A stretch of 64,000 nucleotides of DNA, taken from assembly GCF_026420845.1 (NCBI RefSeq), contig NZ_JAOWCB010000018.1:1-64000 (forward strand), read 5' to 3'. The DNA comes from Streptomyces sp. PR69. Its GTDB lineage: Bacteria > Actinomycetota > Actinomycetes > Streptomycetales > Streptomycetaceae. The notes beneath the pieces were generated by a model that saw nothing but the letters and a program-made list of their open reading frames with translations, ran no database searches and was not told where the DNA came from. Shown in pieces: positions 43,506-52,028 of this stretch. Position numbers and translations under genes: made by a program. How positions within the stretch are numbered: position 1 is the stretch's first letter; every line of letters starts with the position of its first letter.

Positions 43506-44060
43506 TCAGGAGAGGCGGCCGCGCCACTCGGGCGCGAGCAGGGACCAGATCTCAATGTCCTGCCGCTCCCCCCGGTACGCGTACTGCTGCCGCAGCACAC
43601 CCTCGCGCGTCATGCCCAGGCGCTGGGCGACCTTGATGCTGGGCTTGTTGGCGGCGGAGACGTACCACTCGACGCGGTGGATGCCGCGTTCTTCGACGGC
43701 CCAGTCGATGAGGACGCGGGTCGCGCGGGTGACGAGGCCGCGGCCCGTGGCGGACGGCTCCAGCCAGCAGCCCGCCTCGCACACGCCCTGGGCGGCGTCG
43801 AAGTTCGGGAACAGCACGCCGCCCACGAGCGTGCCGTCGAGCCAGATGCCGTAGATGCGGCCGGTGTCCGCGGCCTGCTTGTCGGCGTAGCGCTGCAGAT
43901 GGGCGCGCGCGGAGTCGAGGTCGGCGACGACGTCGGGGAGTCCGACGTACTGGCCTATGTGCTCGCGTCCGCGGTCCATGTGGGCGAGGAACTCCTCTGC
44001 CTGCCAGGGTTCCAGTGGACGCAACTGTGCCTGGTCGTCGCCGAGCGACACCGCGAACAT
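43506..44060 (-). CDS. RimJ/RimL-like GNAT acetyltransferase
   Basis: The 184-residue protein resembles ribosomal-protein N-acetyltransferases and relatives that modify amino groups of proteins or small molecules. Recognisable segments are LRPLEPWQAEEFLAHMDRGR (about 13-32), IWLDGTLVGGVLF, EAGCWLEPSATGRGLVTRAT with the acetyl-CoA loop, and EWYVSAANKPSIKVAQRLGM. It ends with IEIWSLLAPEW, as usual in the RimL group. Its start lies 18 bp from the end of the MMPL transporter gene on the same strand, so the two may be co-transcribed. Confidence 0.87.
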   Translation of the reverse strand: MFAVSLGDDQAQLRPLEPWQAEEFLAHMDRGREHIGQYVGLPDVVADLDSARAHLQRYADKQAADTGRIYGIWLDGTLVGGVLFPNFDAAQGVCEAGCWLEPSATGRGLVTRATRVLIDWAVEERGIHRVEWYVSAANKPSIKVAQRLGMTREGVLRQQYAYRGERQDIEIWSLLAPEWRGRLS

Positions 44061-44078
44061 GCTTCTCCTCAGCCGGGG

Positions 44079-46289
44079 TTACGGCACGAGCTGGCCTTCT
44101 TCGCTCGCGCGCTGCCCTGGGATCTTCGCACGGGCGCCCGCGACGCAGTCCGGGGGTTCGATGCTGATCCTGGGGAGACGGCGGTCGAGCCAGCGCGGCA
44201 GCCACCAGTTCGCGCCGCCGAGCATATGCATCAGCGCGGGGACGAGAAGGGTGCGCAGGACGAAGGCGTCGAGGGCGACGGCCGCGGCGAGGGCGATGCC
44301 GAACATCGCGATGACCCGGTCGCCGCTGAGCACGAAGGCGAGGAAGACCGAAATCATGATCACGGCAGCGGAGTTGATAACGCGGCTGGTCTCGGCGAGG
44401 CCGACCCGTACCGCGCGCCGGTTGTCGCCGGTCTCCAGCCACTCCTCGTACATCCGGCTGACCAGGAAGACCTGGTAGTCCATGGAGAGTCCGAAGAGCA
44501 CGGAGACCATGATGACCGGCAGGAAGGGTTCGATCGGCCCGGCCGCGCCCAGTCCGAGCAGTTCGCTGCCCCAGCCCCATTGGAAGATCGCGACGACGAT
44601 GCCGAAGGAGGAGGCGACGGCGGCGATGTTCATCGCGGCGGCCTTGAGCGGGATGCCGATCGAGCGGAACGCGAGCAGCAGGAGCAGACAGCCCAGGGCG
44701 ATGACGACGCCGACGAAGAGCGGGAGCTTGCCGACGATGACGTCGGCGAAGTCGTCGTAGCCGGCGGTCAGGCCGCCGACGTACACATCCAGGGAGGTGC
44801 CGTCCACGGCGTCGGGCAGCACATCGCCGCGCAGCCGGTCGACGAGGTCGCTGGTGGCCTGCGACTGGGGTGCGGAGTCGGGTACGACGGTGAGGACGGC
44901 GGTGTCGCCGCTGCCGTTGTAGGCGACCTGGCCGACCGATTCGACGCCCTTGGTGTCACGCAGCGTGTCGGCGAGCTTGTCCATGGCGACATGGTCGCCG
45001 GGCCCTTCGAGGTCCCCGACGAGGGTCAGCGGTCCGTTGACGCCCGGCCCGAAGCCGTCGGCCAGCAGGTCATAGGCCTGTCGGGTGGTCGAGGAGGCGG
45101 GCTTGTTGCCCTGGTCGGAGGTGCCGAGGTGGAGCGAGAGCATCGGCAGGGCGAGCACCGCCATGACGACGGCGGCGACGGCGCCGAGCAGCTTGGGGTG
45201 GCGCTCGACGAACGCGGACCAGCGGGCGGCGAAGCCGGTGGGCAGTTCGGGCTGCGGGCCGTGCTCGGCGAGCTGACGGCGCTCGCGGCGGCTGAGGGCC
45301 CGCATGCCGATGAACGACAGCAGCGCGGGCAGCAGCGTCACCGAGGCGGCGACGGTCAGCACGACGGTGAGGGAGGCGGCTATGGCGACGCCGTTGAGGA
45401 AGCCGAGCCGCAGGATGAGCATGCCGAGCAGGGCGATGCACACGGTTGCGCCGGCGAAGACGACGGCCCGGCCGGTGGTGGCGACGGCGTTGCGCGCCGC
45501 CTCCTCCACCGTGAGTCCGCGTTTGAGGCCTCTGCGGTGCCGGGTGACGATGAACAGCGCGTAGTCGATGCCGACGCCGAGGCCGATGAGCAGGCCGAGC
45601 ATCGGCGCGAAGTCGGCGACCGTCATCACATGGCCGAGGAGCTGGATGCCCGCGTAGGCGGTGCCGACGGACACCAGGGCGGTGGCGATGGGCAGCACGC
45701 TGGCGGCGAGGGAGCCGAAGGCGAGGAAGAGGACGACGGCGGCGACGGCGACGCCCACGATCTCGGCGATATGCCCGCCGGACGACTCGGTCATCGCGAT
45801 GGCGCGGCCGCCCAGCTCGATCTGGAGCCCGTCGCCCTCGGCGGCCTTGGCGGTGGCGACGACCGCTTCCGCCTGCTCCTTGGGGATGTCGTTGGCCGAC
45901 TGCTCGAAGGTGACCGTGGCGTAGGCGGTGTGGCCGTCGGCGCTGATGCGTCCCTGGCCTTCGCTGCCGTACGGGCTGGTCACGGAGGCGACGCCGGGCA
46001 GCTGCCCGACCTCGTCGAGCATCCCGGAGGTGCGCTCCTGGACGTCCACGGCGCGCACGCTCTGGCTGTCGGCATGCCAGACGATGGTGTCGCTGTCGCC
46101 GCCCGTGCCCGGGAAGCCCTCCTGCATCAGGGCTGAGGCGCGGCCCGACTCGGTGCCTGGGATGTGGTAGTCGTTCGAGTACGCGGATCCCGTGGCGCCC
46201 GCCGCGGCCGCGACGCCGACGAGGGCGAGCAGCCAGAGCAGGACGGTGGCGAGTCGGTGCGAGATGCACCATCGGGCGATGGCTGCCAA
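44079..46289 (-). CDS. MMPL-family (RND-type) transporter
   Basis: The 736-residue membrane protein has the duplicated RND layout: helix 1 (LATVLLWLLALVGVAAA), a large extracytoplasmic loop, five helices (including FAPMLGLLIGLGVGIDYALFI), then the same pattern again with PVIMVSVLFGLSMDYQVFLVSRM. The paired GxGxDY/GLSxDY segments are the proton-relay signatures of MMPL proteins, which export lipids, siderophores or drugs. The TTG start at 46289 has GGGAG eight bases upstream. The substrate is unknown; without neighbouring lipid or NRPS genes there is no contextual hint. Confidence 0.9.
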   Translation of the reverse strand: MAAIARWCISHRLATVLLWLLALVGVAAAAGATGSAYSNDYHIPGTESGRASALMQEGFPGTGGDSDTIVWHADSQSVRAVDVQERTSGMLDEVGQLPGVASVTSPYGSEGQGRISADGHTAYATVTFEQSANDIPKEQAEAVVATAKAAEGDGLQIELGGRAIAMTESSGGHIAEIVGVAVAAVVLFLAFGSLAASVLPIATALVSVGTAYAGIQLLGHVMTVADFAPMLGLLIGLGVGIDYALFIVTRHRRGLKRGLTVEEAARNAVATTGRAVVFAGATVCIALLGMLILRLGFLNGVAIAASLTVVLTVAASVTLLPALLSFIGMRALSRRERRQLAEHGPQPELPTGFAARWSAFVERHPKLLGAVAAVVMAVLALPMLSLHLGTSDQGNKPASSTTRQAYDLLADGFGPGVNGPLTLVGDLEGPGDHVAMDKLADTLRDTKGVESVGQVAYNGSGDTAVLTVVPDSAPQSQATSDLVDRLRGDVLPDAVDGTSLDVYVGGLTAGYDDFADVIVGKLPLFVGVVIALGCLLLLLAFRSIGIPLKAAAMNIAAVASSFGIVVAIFQWGWGSELLGLGAAGPIEPFLPVIMVSVLFGLSMDYQVFLVSRMYEEWLETGDNRRAVRVGLAETSRVINSAAVIMISVFLAFVLSGDRVIAMFGIALAAAVALDAFVLRTLLVPALMHMLGGANWWLPRWLDRRLPRISIEPPDCVAGARAKIPGQRASEEGQLVP

Positions 46290-46562
46290 AGAACTAGCTC
46301 CCTGGGTCGAATACGGATCTTTGCCAGGGAACAGCCTGCAAAGAACTCATGACCTACGGGTAGACACTCTGGCAGCGAATCGTGATCATTTGTCCGTTTC
46401 GTGGTGTTACTCACAGCGGGCGCTCCGATGCGCCCGACGGGCGCACGCATGATCAACGCCCGCCCTTCGTCACGCAGTGTGAGGCACAGGCCGCGGTCAT
46501 CGTCATGGGGGCCTGCATGGGTTGGCCGATGTGCGACACCGTTGTCAGCGGCGGCTGGCACG

Positions 46563-47474
46563 ATGGCGGGTATGGACTACAGGGGGACAGACCAACGACA
46601 TGCGTTAGCGCCGCATGACGCGGCGGAGTTCGCCCGGTCGCTGTATGAGGCGTCAGGGCTTTGGCCGGGGCAGAGACCGGTGCCCCTGCTCACTCTCGAC
46701 CCGCGGGCGCCGCTCGCGGAGCGACGGGAGTCCTTCCGGGCGGTGTATGACGCGATCGTGGACCGGATCGGCGAGCCGACGCTGTACGGCGGCTCGGCGC
46801 ACGGTCCGAACATCCGCTGGCGGGACGCCGGGCGGCTGCTGCTGCTCTCCGGCGACCGCCATCAGGTGCAGCTCTCGCTGCACGACACCGAGGCGCTGGA
46901 GGACCAGGAGCGCAGGACGTTCGCCTGGGGCGGGGCCTGGTCCGCCGATGAGCCGCATGACTTCGAGCATCTGCCGTACAGCTGGCAGCTGGACCGCGGG
47001 GGGCCGGGCGAGCGCCCGCCGGAGCGGCCGGGCGGCCGCCGCGCCACCTCGCTTGAGCACTTCGAGCGTGCGCTTTCGCTGCTGCTCACCGCCTGGGTGG
47101 AGCAGTTGTCGGTGCAGGTCGGCTGGGACTGGGCGAGCTTCTGCGTGACCAGCGGAGCGGACCGCGGCCGACAGCTCCTGGTGTCGTACAGCCTGGAGGA
47201 CGGCCTGCATGTGTCGATCGACGACCGGGACGGGGAGGACACAGCGGAGCGCGCGCTGCTGATGACCTCCCGCGGCTGGCAAAGCCGCGACCGGGGCTGG
47301 TGGCAGGCGGACTTTCCCGATCCGGACCGCGCGGACGCCGCCCTGTTGGCCCGCCTCGCCCTCACCGAACTCCGCGCCCGCGGCACCCGCTCTCCGGACC
47401 AGCTCCGCGCCCGCGATGTGAGCTGCAAGGACCGCGGCGAGATGTGGCTGCCGGGGCTGGGCATACGGCACTGA
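46563..47474 (+). CDS. Conserved hypothetical protein
   Basis: The 303-residue soluble protein has normal composition and codon bias but no family I can name with confidence. An N-terminal helical segment (AEFARSLYEASGLWP) is followed by a domain with PTLYGGSAHGPNIRWRD and FAWGGAWSADEPHDFEHLPY, and a C-terminal part with VGWDWASFCVTSGADRGRQ and a terminal CKDRGEMWLPGLGI. It may belong to the group of small beta-rich Streptomyces proteins often annotated only as hypothetical. ATG 46563 and ATG 46572 are both possible starts. It diverges from the MMPL gene and is followed by a hairpin. Confidence 0.7.
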   Translation: MAGMDYRGTDQRHALAPHDAAEFARSLYEASGLWPGQRPVPLLTLDPRAPLAERRESFRAVYDAIVDRIGEPTLYGGSAHGPNIRWRDAGRLLLLSGDRHQVQLSLHDTEALEDQERRTFAWGGAWSADEPHDFEHLPYSWQLDRGGPGERPPERPGGRRATSLEHFERALSLLLTAWVEQLSVQVGWDWASFCVTSGADRGRQLLVSYSLEDGLHVSIDDRDGEDTAERALLMTSRGWQSRDRGWWQADFPDPDRADAALLARLALTELRARGTRSPDQLRARDVSCKDRGEMWLPGLGIRH

Positions 47475-47493
47475 CGCGCGGCCGCGGCCCGGC

Positions 47494-47522
47494 GGGGTGG
47501 GGGGGGCTTCGCCCCCCACCCC
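47494..47522 (+). terminator. GC-rich terminator after the hypothetical gene
   Basis: GGGGTGGGGGG and GCCCCCCACCCC flank a CTTCG loop, 20 bp after the stop codon at 47474. The stem is about 11-12 bp with a small G bulge. Confidence 0.75.
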
Positions 47523-48107
47523 AGGGGCTGGCCCAGCGCTGCGCGCGAGCCGGCCCCGCGGCGCGGACGACAGACGCCCTGGCACCCGGCGGCGCGGCAC
47601 GGCGCGGCAGCGACACGGCGACAGCGACACCTGCGTGGCGACCGCGACACACCGGACGATCAACCGTGCCCGCCACCCGAGCGGCGGGGGCCACGCGGCA
47701 TGTCCGACCGTGCCCACGCCGGGAGGACGATCGGGCCGTTCAGCAGCACGCCGCCGCGGCTCGCGGTGCGGGCAGGCGCGCGGGGGCCTCCCTCCGAGAG
47801 GCGGACGAAGCCCGCCCGCCCGGCAGCGGCATCGGCCTTCAGCCGCCCCGCGAGGGTTGTGCCCCGCCGAGTGGTGTAGCCGGTCAGCCTTGGCCGCCGC
47901 GCAGGCGGCGGCAGGTTTGGCCGGAGGGCCGGATCGCCTCCGCCACCCCGACCGGCCCGCGCGGCGGCGCGGAGCCTCGGCCGGGCCAGCCGATCACAGA
48001 CCATCCGGACCGGCGCGGTCCGGATGACTGCGCCACTCGGCGGGACGCCACCCCCGCGGGGACGCAGAAGCGAAAGTCCGCCCGGCGAAACACGGCCCGG
48101 CGAAACG
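47523..48107. other. Gene-free stretch of about 580 bp
   Basis: No gene can be supported. The frames that stay open give Arg/Pro/Ala-rich products without domains. The stretch contains several GC-rich short inverted repeats (for example around 47930-47990) and a 12-base direct repeat GCCCGGCGAAAC near 48080-48107. It could hold a degraded gene or untranslated RNA, but nothing identifies one. Confidence 0.5.
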
Positions 48108-48149
48108 CCAGGGGCGGCGCGCCGTCATACAACGGCGCGCCGCCCCTGG
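48108..48149 (-). terminator. Terminator of the gatCAB operon
   Basis: A perfect 17-bp stem, CCAGGGGCGGCGCGCCG (48108-48124) with its complement at 48133-48149, around an eight-base loop, 22 bp beyond the gatB stop codon. Confidence 0.85.
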
Positions 48150-48170
48150 GTCGGCCTCAGCGGCAGGCGA

Positions 48171-49679
48171 TCACGCCTCGACGCCGAGCTTCTGCAGGAT
48201 CAGCTCCTTGACGCGGGCAGCGTCCGCCTGGCCGCGGGTGGCCTTCATGACCGCGCCGACGAGCGCGCCGACCGCCGCCACCTTGCCGCCGCGGATCTTG
48301 TCGGCGATGGCCGCGTTGCCCGCGATCGCCTCGTCGACGGCCGCGCCCAGCGCGCCCTCGTCCGAGACGACCTTCAGACCGCGCTTCTCGACGACCGTGT
48401 CCGGGTCGCCTTCGCCGGCGAGCACGCCCTCGATGACCTGCCGGGCGAGCTTGTCGTTCAGATCGCCGGAGGCGACCAGCTCGGCCACGCGGGCCACCTG
48501 CGCCGGGGTGATCGGCAGGGCCCCGAGTTCCACGCCTTCCTCGTTGGCGCGGCGGGCCAGCTCGCCCATCCACCACTTGCGGGCGGACGCGGCGTCCGCG
48601 CCCGCCTCCGTGGTGGCGACGATCAGATCGACCGCGCCCGCGTTGAGGATGGACTGCATGTCGAGCGCGGAGACGCCCCACTCCTCCCGCAGCCGGTTGC
48701 GGCGTACGCGCGGCAGCTCGGGCAGCCCGGCGCGCAGTTCCTCGACCCACTCGCGGGACGGGGCGACGGGCACCAGGTCGGGCTCCGGGAAGTAGCGGTA
48801 GTCCTCGGCCTCCTCCTTGACGCGGCCCGGCGTCGTCGTGCCGTCGTCCTCGTGGAAGTGGCGGGTCTCCTGGACGATCTTGTCGCCCGCGGCAAGCACG
48901 GCCGCATGCCGCTGGATCTCGAAGCGGACGGCCCGCTCGACCGACCGCAGCGAGTTGACGTTCTTCGTCTCGCTGCGGGTGCCGAAGACCGAGGCGCCCT
49001 GCGGGCGCAGCGACAGGTTGACGTCGCAGCGCATCTGGCCCATCTCCATCCGGGCCTCGGAGACGCCCAGCGCCCGGATGAGCTCGCGCAGCTCGGTGAC
49101 GTACGCCTTGGCGACCTCCGGCGCACGCTCGCCCGCGCCGACGATCGGCTTGGTGACGATCTCGATCAGCGGGATGCCGGCGCGGTTGTAGTCCAGCAGG
49201 GAGTGGGACGCGCCGTGGATACGGCCGGTGGCGCCGCCGATGTGGGTCGACTTGCCGGTGTCCTCCTCCATGTGGGCGCGTTCGATCTCCACCCGGAAGA
49301 CCTCGCCGTCCTCCAGCTGGACGTCCAGATAGCCGTTGAAGGCGATCGGCTCGTCGTACTGGGAGGTCTGGAAGTTCTTCGGCATGTCCGGATAGAAGTA
49401 GTTCTTCCGGGCGAAACGGCACCACTCGGCGATCTCGCAGTTGAGCGCCAGGCCGATCTTGATCGCGGACTCCACGCCGGTGGCGTTGACGACCGGGAGC
49501 GAACCCGGCAGGCCCAGACAGGTTGGGCAGGTCTGCGAGTTCGGCGCCGCGCCCAGCTCGGTGGAGCAGCCGCAGAACATCTTGGTCTTGGTGCCGAGCT
49601 CGACATGGACCTCCAGGCCCATGACGGGGTCGTAGGCCGCGAGGGCCGCCTCGTACGACACCAGTTCAGTGACGGTCAC
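48171..49679 (-). CDS. gatB: Asp-tRNA(Asn)/Glu-tRNA(Gln) amidotransferase subunit B
   Basis: The 502-residue protein is the tRNA-binding and kinase subunit of GatCAB, which converts Glu-tRNA(Gln) or Asp-tRNA(Asn) to Gln-/Asn-tRNA. Signatures include YDPVMGLEVHVELGTKTKMFCGCS (zinc-binding Cys) and CPTCLGLPGSLPVVN near residues 16-65, FYPDMPKNFQTSQYDEP, and LLDYNRAGIPLIEIVT. The C-terminal YqeY-like domain binds the tRNA. The gene is third in gatC-gatA-(small protein)-gatB on the minus strand, followed by a strong terminator. Confidence 0.96.
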   Translation of the reverse strand: MTVTELVSYEAALAAYDPVMGLEVHVELGTKTKMFCGCSTELGAAPNSQTCPTCLGLPGSLPVVNATGVESAIKIGLALNCEIAEWCRFARKNYFYPDMPKNFQTSQYDEPIAFNGYLDVQLEDGEVFRVEIERAHMEEDTGKSTHIGGATGRIHGASHSLLDYNRAGIPLIEIVTKPIVGAGERAPEVAKAYVTELRELIRALGVSEARMEMGQMRCDVNLSLRPQGASVFGTRSETKNVNSLRSVERAVRFEIQRHAAVLAAGDKIVQETRHFHEDDGTTTPGRVKEEAEDYRYFPEPDLVPVAPSREWVEELRAGLPELPRVRRNRLREEWGVSALDMQSILNAGAVDLIVATTEAGADAASARKWWMGELARRANEEGVELGALPITPAQVARVAELVASGDLNDKLARQVIEGVLAGEGDPDTVVEKRGLKVVSDEGALGAAVDEAIAGNAAIADKIRGGKVAAVGALVGAVMKATRGQADAARVKELILQKLGVEA

Positions 49680-49695
49680 GGTGAAACTTTCCCTC

Positions 49696-49926
49696 TCAGC
49701 CGAGCAGGACGTCGTCGTCGCCGATGCGCTTCAGCTCGCGGTAGAGCAGCGCAAGGCCGGTCACGATGGCCGCGGCGGACACGGCGGCGTCGATCAGCCG
49801 GAGTGTGTCGTGCTCCATGCGGGCCTTCTTGGCCTGCTTGATCACACTCACCGCGCCGAACGCGGTGGTGCCCATGGACAGATACGTACCGGTCTTGGAC
49901 TTCTTGAAGCCCTTGGCCTTGGACAT
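49696..49926 (-). CDS. Small membrane protein between gatA and gatB
   Basis: The 76-residue protein begins with a Lys-rich segment (MSKAKGFKKSKTGTYLSMG) and has two hydrophobic stretches, the stronger at about 45-62 (DAAVSAAAIVTGLALLYREL). It starts five bases after the gatA stop and ends 16 bases before gatB, so it is translated from the gat operon mRNA. I do not recognise a domain. From memory, related Streptomyces genomes also have a small gene here. No role in tRNA amidation is known. Confidence 0.75.
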   Translation of the reverse strand: MSKAKGFKKSKTGTYLSMGTTAFGAVSVIKQAKKARMEHDTLRLIDAAVSAAAIVTGLALLYRELKRIGDDDVLLG

Positions 49927-49931
49927 GGCAC

Positions 49932-51428
49932 TCACAGCGAGGGAGCCTCCTCCAGCAGCGGATGACCCCACTTTTCCACGAAGGCGGCCTCGACGGCGGC
50001 ACCCACCGTGTAGAGGCGGTCGTCCTTCATCGCGGGGGCGACGATCTGCAGACCGACCGGGAGGTTGTCCTCCGGGGCCAGGCCGCAGGGCAGCGACATC
50101 GCGGCATTGCCGGCCAGGTTGACCGGGATGGTGCACAGGTCGGCGTAGTACATCGCGATCGGGTCGTCCACGCGCTCGCCGATCGGGAAGGCGGTGGTCG
50201 GGGTCGTCGGGGAGACGATCACGTCGACCTGCTCGAAGGACTTCTCGAAGTCCTGCTTGATGAGGGTGCGCACCTTCTGGGCGGAGCCGTAGTACGCGTC
50301 GTAGTAGCCGGAGCTCAGCGCATAGGTGCCGAGCATGATGCGGCGCTTGACCTCGGGGCCGAAGCCGTCCGCGCGGGTGACGGCGGTGACGTCCTCGGCG
50401 GACGTGGCGCCGTCGTCGCCGGTGCGCAGGCCGTAGCGCAGACCGTCGAAGCGGGCCAGGTTCGAGGAGCACTCGGACGGCGCGATCAGGTAGTACGCGG
50501 AGAGCGCGAGGTCGAAGGACGGGCAGTCCAGCTCCACGACCTCTGCGCCCAGCTCCTTCAGCAGCGCGACGGACTCCTCGAAGCGCTGCATCACCCCGGC
50601 CTGGTAGTGCTCGCCGCGGAACTGCTTGACGACGCCGACGCGCATGCCGGCGACCGAGCCGTTGCGGGCGGCCTCGACGACCGGCGGGACCGGGGCGTCG
50701 ATCGACGTCGAGTCGAGCGGGTCATGGCCGGCGATGGCCTCGTGCAGCAGCGCGGCGTCCAGGACCGTGCGGGCGCAGGGGCCGCCCTGGTCGAGGGAGG
50801 ACGAGAACGCGACCATGCCGTAGCGGGACACCCCGCCGTATGTCGGCTTGACGCCGACCGTGCCGGTGACCGAGGCGGGCTGGCGGATGGAGCCGCCGGT
50901 GTCCGTGCCGATGGCCAGCGGCGCCTGGTACGAGGCGAGCGCCGCGCTGGAGCCGCCGCCGGAGCCGCCCGGGATCTTCGTCAGGTCCCAGGGGTTGCCG
51001 GTCGGGCCGTAGGCGCTGTTCTCGGTGGAGGACCCCATGGCGAACTCGTCCATGTTGGTCTTGCCGAGGATGACGACGTCCGCGGCCTTCAGCTTCTTGG
51101 TGAGCGTCGCGTCGTACGGCGGGATCCAGCCCTCAAGGATCTTGGATCCGACGGTGGTCGGGATGCCCTCGGTGGTGAAGATGTCCTTGAGCGCGAGCGG
51201 CACGCCCGCCAGCGGGCCGAGCTTCTCGCCCGCCTCGCGCTTGGCGTCCACGGCGCGGGCCTGGGCGAGCGCGCCCTCCCGGTCCACGTGCAGAAACGCG
51301 TGCACCTTCTCGTCGACGGCCTCGATGCGGGCGAGGTGCGCCTCGGTGACCTCGACGGCGGTGAGCTCGCCGGAGGCGATCTTCGCGGCGATCTCGGCCG
51401 CGGTGAGCTTGATGATGCTGTCCGTCAT
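49932..51428 (-). CDS. gatA: Asp-tRNA(Asn)/Glu-tRNA(Gln) amidotransferase subunit A
   Basis: The 498-residue protein is the glutaminase subunit of GatCAB, an amidase-signature enzyme using a Lys-cis-Ser-Ser triad. The Lys is in GVPLALKDIFTTEG and the two Ser in the Gly/Ser-rich PGGSGGGSSAALAS, with GTDTGGSIRQPAS following. ATG 51428 was chosen over GTG 51437, which overlaps the gatC stop; both are served by GGGGGAGGAG. The gene follows gatC directly. Confidence 0.96.
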   Translation of the reverse strand: MTDSIIKLTAAEIAAKIASGELTAVEVTEAHLARIEAVDEKVHAFLHVDREGALAQARAVDAKREAGEKLGPLAGVPLALKDIFTTEGIPTTVGSKILEGWIPPYDATLTKKLKAADVVILGKTNMDEFAMGSSTENSAYGPTGNPWDLTKIPGGSGGGSSAALASYQAPLAIGTDTGGSIRQPASVTGTVGVKPTYGGVSRYGMVAFSSSLDQGGPCARTVLDAALLHEAIAGHDPLDSTSIDAPVPPVVEAARNGSVAGMRVGVVKQFRGEHYQAGVMQRFEESVALLKELGAEVVELDCPSFDLALSAYYLIAPSECSSNLARFDGLRYGLRTGDDGATSAEDVTAVTRADGFGPEVKRRIMLGTYALSSGYYDAYYGSAQKVRTLIKQDFEKSFEQVDVIVSPTTPTTAFPIGERVDDPIAMYYADLCTIPVNLAGNAAMSLPCGLAPEDNLPVGLQIVAPAMKDDRLYTVGAAVEAAFVEKWGHPLLEEAPSL

Positions 51429-51433
51429 GGCGC

Positions 51434-51730
51434 TCACTCCTCCCCCAGGATCTGCGGCACCTTGAAACGCTGCTGCTCCTGGGCCGGGGCGCCGGAGAGC
51501 GCCTGCTCGGGGGTGAGCGACGGACGGACCTCGTCCGCGCGCATGACGTTGGTCAGCGGCAGCGGGTGGGAGGTCGGGGGCACGTCTTGGTCGGCGACCT
51601 CGGAGACGCGGGCGACCGCGCCGATGATGTCGTCGAGCTGTCCGGCGAAGTGGTCGAGCTCTTCGTCCTTCAGCTCCAGACGCGCCAGCCGGGCGAGGTG
51701 GGCGACCTCCTCGCGCGTAATGCCAGGCAT
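51434..51730 (-). CDS. gatC: Asp-tRNA(Asn)/Glu-tRNA(Gln) amidotransferase subunit C
   Basis: The 98-residue protein is the small subunit that wraps and stabilises GatA. It shows the family start ITREEVAHLARLARLELKDE, the FAGQLDDIIGAV helix, and the C-terminal MRADEVRPSLTPEQAL...FKVPQIL. It is the first gene of the operon. The 298-bp region on to rmdB (51731-52028) holds a degenerate copy of the intergenic repeat (GGGGCTCCGCCC near 51821) and no gene. Confidence 0.96.
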   Translation of the reverse strand: MPGITREEVAHLARLARLELKDEELDHFAGQLDDIIGAVARVSEVADQDVPPTSHPLPLTNVMRADEVRPSLTPEQALSGAPAQEQQRFKVPQILGEE

Positions 51731-52028
51731 GCAGCGATCCTCAGGGGTGAGTGTGAGTGTTTTGGCCTCAATCCTATGGGGCGCGCGACGTCGGCCGGTA
51801 AACGGTTCGGTTCACGTGTGGGGCTCCGCCCTCACACCCCCCTGCCCCGCGCCTTAAGGCACCGGCCTCCGTTGGGTGCGGATTGCCTGCCCTTGGGTTC
51901 CTTGGGGTGCGGGGTCTTGTCCCGCCTCGGGTGGTCGGGGCCCCTCCGGGCCTGACGGGCCCGGCTCCCCCGGCGACCCGCACCCGACAGGGCGCCAGCC
52001 CGGCGCGGCCGACCCGCGGGGTCTGGGG

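Noticed and set aside
43677..46136. Open frame of 819 codons on the plus strand
   Set aside because: It lies antisense to the MMPL transporter and the GNAT gene; composition is Asp/Gly/Glu/Val/His-rich and shows no family.
47660..48004. Minus-strand frame of 114 codons in the 47.5-48.1 kb gap
   Set aside because: Arg/Pro/Ala-rich product, no ribosome binding site and no recognisable domain; overlapping frames on both strands look equally open.
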